From Rhabdornis inornatus (lineage: Eukaryota > Chordata > Aves > Passeriformes > Rhabdornithidae): a stretch of 64,000 nucleotides of DNA. The translations under genes and the position numbers were made by a program. Shown piece after piece: positions 59,001-64,000 of the stretch (its first letter is position 1; each line of letters starts with the position of its first letter). The stretch lies in the NCBI GenBank assembly GCA_013397075.1, contig VWZS01000175.1, forward strand, positions 124,001 to 188,000. The letters are read 5' to 3'. The notes beneath the pieces were generated by a model. That model searched no databases. It was given only the letters and a program-made list of their open reading frames with translations, and was not told the origin of the DNA.

Positions 59001-62000
59001 TTTTATTTTGTTGCTTTTGTGGTGGGATGTAAATATTGGCGTATTGGTGAACGCAGCGATTCTCTTTTCTAGTTTCTCCAGAGCCAAAAACAGAAATGAA
59101 GACTCTGAAATGGGCAATTTCCCAGTTTGCCTCAGTGGAGAGGATTGTGGGAGAGGACAAGTATTTCTGTGAGAACTGCCACCACTACACGGAGGCCGAG
59201 CGCAGCCTTTTGTTCGATAAAATGCCCGAAGTGATCACAATTCACTTGAAGTGCTTTGCTGCCAGTGGTTTGGAGTGAGTATGCATTGCCTGCCTTACCA
59301 AACAGGGTCCTGCAGCAAGGGAGATCTTATCCCAAGAGCTGGAAATGCTTTGGAATTTTTCCAGAAGATTTCCAGATTGGAATTAAGTCACTGGGATGCT
59401 GCCCCCAATGCCATAAAGGCTTTGTGTTCTTCCATGTAGTGGCAGAAATTACCTGCAGAAAAAATGACTTTTAGGAGACTCCTTAACAAAAATTTTTTAG
59501 CTCTACTCATAGAACAACCTGATATTTCTTAAAACTTTATTTACTTTAAATATCCCCTTATTTAAGGGGATATTTTAAGTTTTAAGTAAAGCTGCCTCTG
59601 AACTCAGAGTTTATTTAAGTGCTTTACCAGAAAAAGTAATGAGAACAAACCTGCATCTTATGATCAAAGGTTGTTCCAGCCTGAGTGTGAGTGAGGAAAA
59701 AGAAATAATCAGAGATACACACTTTAAAGAGCTATCACTTATTACCCCAAAATTGACAAATTCCTTCAGAAATACTTTGGTCTCTACCTGAATGTGAACA
59801 CTAAAATTTTGGGGAAATAAGTAATCAGATAAACATTTTAAAGAGCTAATACACCCCAAAAAAATAAATTACTTTAGAAACACAGTAGTATCAGCATCAT
59901 TGATATTCAATTACTGAGTAATCAGTATTATAATTGTAGCAATCCTTAGTTTTGAAAGACGTTGTGGCAGTGTTCTTTATCTTTTTTTTTTTTCAATACT
60001 TAAGAATTTATTTGGGATGAGAGGAAACAAAGAAAAATCTGTCCCTGCAGTACTGTACAGGAATATCCAGGTTCCTGACAAAGCAGAAGGGAAATTTCCT
60101 TTGTCTCTGCAAAGTCTTTCCATACAAGTCCAGGATCATAACCTACAAAATTGTATTTTCATTGATCTCCACAGTATTTACTTAAATTCTGATTTGTATA
60201 TACTGACTTGCAGCTGCACACTTAAAAATCATCACAGTTGAGCAGGAAACACGAAAATTATCTTCCATTTGCTCCTGTATTTCCTATTTTCTTGTTTCCA
60301 TGAGGAAGGACCTGCAGTTAATCAGTCCTCTCCTGCCTCACTCACCTCTTCTGTCCTGGCCAGCTTCAGTTCCTTACTCCAAAACACTCAGACCAATTTC
60401 CAGGTCAGAGTGAATCCAGTCTTTTGTGGTTTTCCTCCTGTGTCCTCTCAATCATCCCATAAATTTTCTGCCAAGGGCTACCAGTCAGAGATTAAGGAAG
60501 TCAAGAGTGGAAAACCTGACATAGAAACCTGTGATGAAGCTGAAACTCCTTACTAAGAGTTTCTTGATTTTAGGGTTGGCTGTTCTATTTTGGGCAAGAC
60601 CCTATAATTGTTAAAAGTAGTAACTCTTCTACTGGCTTTAAACTTATTTTTTTTAAGATGAGAATCTTTAAGACAGCTTTTAGTTCCCACAAAAATTTGG
60701 GAATCTGGTCTTCTCAGTTGTGCTCTACTGAGTTCTCTGGTGACTGGGTTGTAAATAAATGAGAAATGAAGGGTACTGTAAATATTTGCAATTAATAGGG
60801 ATTTCATTCATCTTTTCTAGAGGCTGCTTTGCAAAGTGTTTTGTTTTAAAATAAAGCAGCCAGTGTGAAAATCTCCTTGCCTGGGGAGGAGTAATTCTCT
60901 TTGGCAAGTGTGTGTGTGGGGAAAAATGCCAGGCCACGTGTGAACACACTGTGAAGCTGTTCAGAAGGAATTTGTTAACTGGTAACATGTAATTAAGCAT
61001 TTCCACTATAGAAATTTAACAATCTCTGAGAAAATCAGGTTTTTGTCTTGTGAAATTCAGTGCAGTGGGTAAAATGTCACTAATTTATGGTCTCAAAAGA
61101 TTTGGCTGCAGAAATCAGGTTTGCTATGTTTGGAGTGCATCAGTCAGAGCAGGCAGAGTACTTGGCATGCAATTTTTCTGTCTTCAGATTCTTATCATTA
61201 AGAAGAACAAAAAGCTAATAGGAAAAGATTTCCTCTCTTATTTCCTCCTCTCCAAATCTTTCTGATGCTGGATGTCATTGAGAAGAAAGGTAGAGCCTGC
61301 TTTTTCCTGTTCTCTGTCAATTTGATTGTCCCAGTGTGCTTGAGTGGAACTGGATTTCTAATCCAGGCTATCAGCCGGCAGTTCTGTGTTTCTTGACTCT
61401 CTTCTGAATATCTCTATTTCTGGCTGCTGATAATAGGGATTTTCAGAAGATTTAAGTTGTGTTATTTCTGATTCTATGCTCTTGTGTGTTGCTTTTTGTG
61501 GAGTGAAATGTGTATGGTGAGAGAGGTCTGAAGTGAGGTTTCACTGAATTGGAGTGACTGAGGATCTGTGTGTATGTCACTGTGTTTATTTCTGTGTCTC
61601 AGAGTTCATGGCTCAGAACAGGAGTGAAGCAGAACCAAAATTAAATCCAGGAAAACAATAATCAGTTACTGCAGTTATGCCGTGGCTGCAGTTTCCTTGG
61701 ATTTAAGAGTTAGATTTTCCTAGGATAAGAGCAGTGAGCTCTTAGCAACCTCACCTTTCCAGGGCTTGTCTGTACTCCCCAGTATTTTTCCCTACAACAC
61801 CCTCACAGTTGAGCAAGACTGAGTCATGCCTGGAATTTATCAGGACATCACAACCTATTGTTAAATAAAGGGGTTAATTGATCTGGGCTGATGCAATGTG
61901 TAAGTCATCAAGAGCAGAATCATTCAAGGAGGCTGATGCACAATAATGAAATCCCAACACTGACTTTCTCTCCAAACTCTGCAGAAGATCCTTAAAATGA

Positions 62001-63390
62001 AAGGACTTTTTCTCTCCTGGTAAATTTGTGTGGACAAAATACTGAGTATTTATAGAACACTAGAGGCTTTTTCCAAAGTAAATTATCTACAGAATTGTTT
62101 GAAAAATTGGAATACCATAGGACAGCTAGTGAAGAATCCCAGGTGAGCACCACTGGCACAGCTACAGTGCACACTGAGGGGTGCTGAGGAAAATTAGTCA
62201 CAATCTCTGACTGATGTTAAAGATACTTGAAAGTAAAATAGTAATACTTTATTTAGTAAATGACTCAGGAGGAGAAGAAAACAAACCCAGCCTTGCTTGG
62301 TTCAGCCTTGGCTGTTGAAGAGGTTTTTGGTTTGTTTTTGAACAGGATGGTGAGAGAGAGAAAGGAATGATAACGATCAGCTGAACTTTGATCATCACTA
62401 TTTAAAAATTATCTTTAGCTGATACTTTAGAAAAAAGGGATCTCTGAAATTGTTAAAATTTATTTTTTTGGGCTTAAGATTTAACATTAGTCATAAACAT
62501 GCCTTTCCTGACTGGGGGTGCTTGGGGTGCTGGTGCTGAGCCAGGGGAGCAGGGAGCAGTTCCCATCATCCATACCTTTGAGAAGGAAGGATATGGATGC
62601 ACCTCTGGGACACCTGAAGTGGTTTTTGGGAGGTGCTGTGGCCCGAGGTGTAAGCTGTGTGTCCCTTGTCAGGTTTGACTGCTACGGGGGCCTGTCCAAG
62701 ATCAACACCCCTCTGCTGACACCCCTGAGGCTGTCCCTGGAGGAGTGGAGCACCCGGCCCACCAACGACACCTACGGGCTCTTCGCCGTGGTCATGCACA
62801 GCGGCATCACCATCAGCAGCGGCCACTACACGGCCTCGGTGAAGGTCACAGACCTGCAGAGCCTGGAGCTGGACAGCGGCAACTTCCTGCCCGAGCCGGG
62901 CTACGCCGCGCTCAAGCCGGAGCCGCTGACCGAGGAGGAGGCGCGGGCCGTGGCCGAGGACTACGACGATGGCGAGGTCTCCTTCAGGCTCAATGGTGCC
63001 GCAGCCCCGGGCAAGGTGCTCAGCAAGAAGAACATGGAACCCGTGGGACTGCTTGGGGGGCAGAAGAGCAAGGCTGACTGTGAGCTGTGTGCCAGCAAAC
63101 AGCCCAACCCCGAGAAGCTCCTCAGCGTGGCTCCCGAGCCCCGCAGCGCCGAGCCCAGCGCTGAGCCCGGGGTGGAGCAGGGCGAGCCCCTGGGGCTGGG
63201 AGCCAACGGACTGGAGAACAAAGCTCTCTACGTGCTCCAGAGCCTCAAGGAGTACGAGGGGAAGTGGCTGCTCTTTGATGATTCCGAAGTGAAGGTCACA
63301 GAGGAAAAGGACTTTCTGAATTCTCTTTCTCCGACATCATCATCGACATCGACTCCGTACCTACTGTTTTATAAGAAAATTGTAGAGTGA
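52892..63390 (+). CDS. USP1: USP1, complete coding sequence (eight coding exons)
   Basis: USP1 is a nuclear Cys protease that, with UAF1 (WDR48), removes ubiquitin from FANCD2-FANCI and PCNA in DNA repair. Exons are 52892-53052, 54188-54311, 54632-54739, 55228-55388, 55979-56691, 57814-57984, 59073-59274 and 62673-63390. They total 2358 nt, or 785 residues, the same length as human USP1, and all phases agree. Key parts: Cys box GLNNLGNTCYLNSIL with nucleophile C88; palm segments LATQPRRLLNTL and GYLQHDAQEVLQCI; a lysine-rich insert with nuclear localisation-like NGKRKSDAEG and AKKKSK; zinc-type pairs CLEC and CENC; His box SGHYTASVKV with H598; Asp box LLFDDSEV with D749; and C-terminal TPYLLFYKK. 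The self-cleavage site LLGGQKSK is kept (G675-G676), so the degron mechanism known for human USP1 is probably conserved. The ATG at 52892 gives MPGV, as in human. The protein appears full-length and active. Confidence 0.97.
53250..53485 (+). repeat. diverged tandem duplication, period about 117 bp
   Basis: TTTAGTTGGCGCAAACTTTG at 53311 and TTTAGTTGGCACAAACTTTG at 53428, each preceded by a TTTTAAGAAA block and a TTTGCCCC/TTTGTCCCC block. Confidence 0.85.
53479..53520. repeat. perfect 15-bp inverted repeat, 12-nt loop
   Basis: The left arm TTAATATAAGTAGTT (53479-53493) is the exact reverse complement of AACTACTTATATTAA (53506-53520). The loop is ACTGTGTCACTG. Confidence 0.95.
54188..54311 (+). 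CDS. USP1: USP1 exon with the catalytic Cys box
   Basis: The acceptor is TTTCCCAG and the donor is GTGAGG. It encodes residues 54-95, IDQVVPAAQ through LPFVGLNNLGNTCYLNSILQ. The catalytic nucleophile is C88 in GNTCYLNS. Confidence 0.97.
54632..54739 (+). CDS. USP1: USP1 exon: VLYFCPGFK
   Basis: The acceptor is GCTTTCAG and the donor is GTAACA. It encodes residues 96-131: VLYFCPGFKTGVKHLYNIIS, then a charged stretch KKRESSKDEGEQKAEK. The exon is AT-rich. Confidence 0.95.
55228..55388 (+). CDS. USP1: USP1 exon: LASYELICSL to LLNTL
   Basis: The acceptor is ATTGCAG and the donor is GTACAA. It encodes residues 132-185, including LASYELICSLHSLILSVEQL and NPEKYTDELATQPRRLLNTL. It is almost identical to human USP1. 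Confidence 0.97.
55633..55775 (-). repeat. CR1 LINE 3'-end fragment
   Basis: ACAGAGTGGTTTGGGTCGGA, CATGGACAGGGACACTTCCC and CTTGAACACTCCCAGGGGTG match reversed CR1. It lies in USP1 intron 4. Confidence 0.85.
55979..56691 (+). CDS. USP1: USP1 large exon: Asp/Glu box and lysine-rich insert
   Basis: This 713-nt exon has acceptor TTTGCACAG and donor GTTGGT. Residues 185-423 begin RELNPMYEGYLQHDAQEVLQ, a conserved USP core motif. An insert follows with nuclear-localisation-like basic clusters (NGKRKSD, AKKKSK, RSKRKA) and QKKSRLRLNWLKS, then KQPSILSKFYSLGKLTTN. The end of the insert is acidic and poorly conserved. Confidence 0.96.
57814..57984 (+). CDS. USP1: USP1 exon: FELVEKLFQG and first Cys pair
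   Basis: The acceptor is CTCTGCAG and the donor is GTAAGT. It encodes residues 423-480: GTELAVFELVEKLFQGQLVL, then RTRCLECECFTERREDFQDI and SVPVQEDELAKSEESSE. CLEC is the first half of the zinc-finger-like fold of USP domains. Confidence 0.97.
59073..59274 (+). CDS. USP1: USP1 exon: second Cys pair CENC
   Basis: The acceptor is TTTTCTAG and the donor is GTGAGT. It encodes residues 480-547: ISPEPKTEMKTLKWAISQFA, SVERIVGEDKYFCENCHHYT and EAERSLLFDKMPEVITIHLK, ending CFAASGLE. It is nearly identical to human USP1. Confidence 0.97.
59548..59575. repeat. 13-bp palindrome with a 2-nt centre
   Basis: AAATATCCCCTTA, then TT, then TAAGGGGATATTT, flanked by further imperfect pairing. Confidence 0.93.
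59690..59880. repeat. overlapping tandem and inverted repeats
   Basis: TTTAAAGAGCTA occurs at 59723 and 59837. The arm 59736-59754 pairs with 59805-59823 over 19 bp with two mismatches. Confidence 0.75.
62673..63390 (+). CDS. USP1: USP1 terminal exon: His and Asp boxes, self-cleavage site
   Basis: The acceptor is CCTTGTCAG and the stop is TGA at 63388-63390. It encodes residues 547-785 from EFDCYGGLSKINTPLLTPL. H598 lies in SSGHYTASVKV, the self-cleavage Gly pair 675-676 in GLLGGQKSKAD, and D749 in LLFDDSEVKV. The exon is strongly GC-rich in its first 560 bases, then returns to AT-rich. One Gly is missing relative to human YGGGLSK. Confidence 0.97.
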
Positions 63391-63790
63391 TGCTGTACTT
63401 GGACTGTAAATATTCAGGATTTGCATACACCTCTCTGATTGCATCCAAACTACCTGGAAGGAACAGCTGTTTGTTTTTTGAAGCTACTGATTCTTCATCT
63501 TTCTGGTATTTTTTTTTTTCCTTTGGTGTCAAGTGGCTCGACTTGAATTAACAAAACATGGCATAGGACTTGACTCACACCATAACTTTTCTGCTGGAGA
63601 ATAGTGCTCTGACCTTTTAGAAATACCAGTTTGTATAGATTCTAAACAATGCCTACAGCACCCAGTAGTGGTTTTAATGCAGCTCTAGGTCTCAGACATG
63701 CCTATTGTATTATTAGCTTTTTTTTTTCTTTTTTTCTTCTTTTTTTTTCTTTTTTTTTTAAATAAAAGCTATTTGTATTCATACCCTGGA
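63391..63790 (+). other. USP1: USP1 3' UTR
   Basis: AT-rich sequence follows the stop codon, with a T-rich tract at 63719-63759, up to the AATAAA at 63761. After it a TG-rich stretch (ATTTGTATTC, GTTAATGTATATT) could act as the downstream element. Confidence 0.65.
63761..63766 (+). terminator. USP1 polyadenylation signal (AATAAA)
   Basis: A canonical hexamer 371 nt after the USP1 stop, just after a long T-rich tract and before a TG-rich region. Confidence 0.6.
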
Positions 63791-64000
63791 GTTAATGTAT
63801 ATTAACTAGCAAATTTCATCAGAAGTTGTGTATTTTTGTAACTTGGGAAGTAACATTTCATATCTAGTCTTTGGGTAATGGACGTGGTTTATTCTCCTGC
63901 TCCAGTTCTTCCCTGCTTCTTGCAACTTGAAGCACAAGGAAAAGGGTCTGGGAGGGAACTAAATTCATGGAAGTGTTTGACTGGTCTAATCTGCATCTTG

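Larger units (their letters stand above)
59275..62672 (+). other. USP1: USP1 intron 7
   Basis: This 3.4-kb AT-rich intron has no recognised exon. It has a 13-bp palindrome at 59548-59575, a tandem and inverted repeat cluster at 59690-59880, and a T-run near 59982-59994. An open frame of 95 residues at 60269-60556 has no similarity I recognise. Confidence 0.65.

Noticed and set aside
60269..60556. 95-residue frame in USP1 intron 7
   Set aside because: The neighbouring coding exons join in phase without it, human USP1 has no counterpart, and no domain is visible.
1..64000. CRISPR arrays, bacterial operons, tRNA or rRNA genes, intact retroviruses
   Set aside because: None was seen by eye. The repeats are vertebrate microsatellites, minisatellites and CR1 pieces. 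Small RNA genes could be missed without a covariance search.

Overview
This is a window of vertebrate nuclear DNA, almost certainly from a bird. Genes are split into many short exons with GT-AG introns, CR1-type LINE fragments are scattered throughout, and no mammalian SINE or LINE repeat was recognised. The CR1 copies resemble those common in neoavian and passerine genomes, but I cannot name the species. Three protein-coding genes can be rebuilt exon by exon with continuous reading phase. Their order, PATJ (+), KANK4 (-), USP1 (+), matches human chromosome 1p31 as I recall it.

Positions 773-14779 hold the last nine coding exons of PATJ, a multi-PDZ cell-polarity scaffold. They cover the second half of its third-last PDZ domain and the last two PDZ domains, ending at a TGA. 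From 14780 to 21957 lie the PATJ 3' UTR, CR1 fragments and the probable KANK4 3' UTR; PATJ and KANK4 converge here. Positions 21958-32522 hold the whole KANK4 coding sequence on the minus strand: nine coding exons, 3006 nt, 1001 residues. The order is KN (talin-binding) motif, coiled coil, acidic linker, ankyrin repeats. A probable non-coding first exon lies in a CpG-rich promoter near 43170-43330. Positions 43340-52430 are intergenic with no recognisable gene. Positions 52892-63390 hold the whole USP1 coding sequence: eight coding exons, 2358 nt, 785 residues. This deubiquitinase has its Cys, His and Asp box residues intact. A poly(A) signal follows at 63761. KANK4 and USP1 are divergently transcribed.

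The three genes are neighbours by conserved synteny, not by shared pathway. PATJ works at tight junctions, KANK4 at adhesion and cortical sites, and USP1 in nuclear DNA repair.

No undescribed genetic system is evident. The points most worth a second look are fast-evolving coding repeats in KANK4 (an 8-residue minisatellite and a run of 15 Asp), loss of a Ser-Pro site in USP1 that matches a human CDK1 site, unusual hairpins and tandem duplications in USP1 introns, a minisatellite beside the KANK4 promoter, and a GC-rich spike in the last USP1 exon. Exon boundaries come from reading splice sites and phases by eye and from remembered human sequences. UTR limits, promoters and CR1 edges are approximate.
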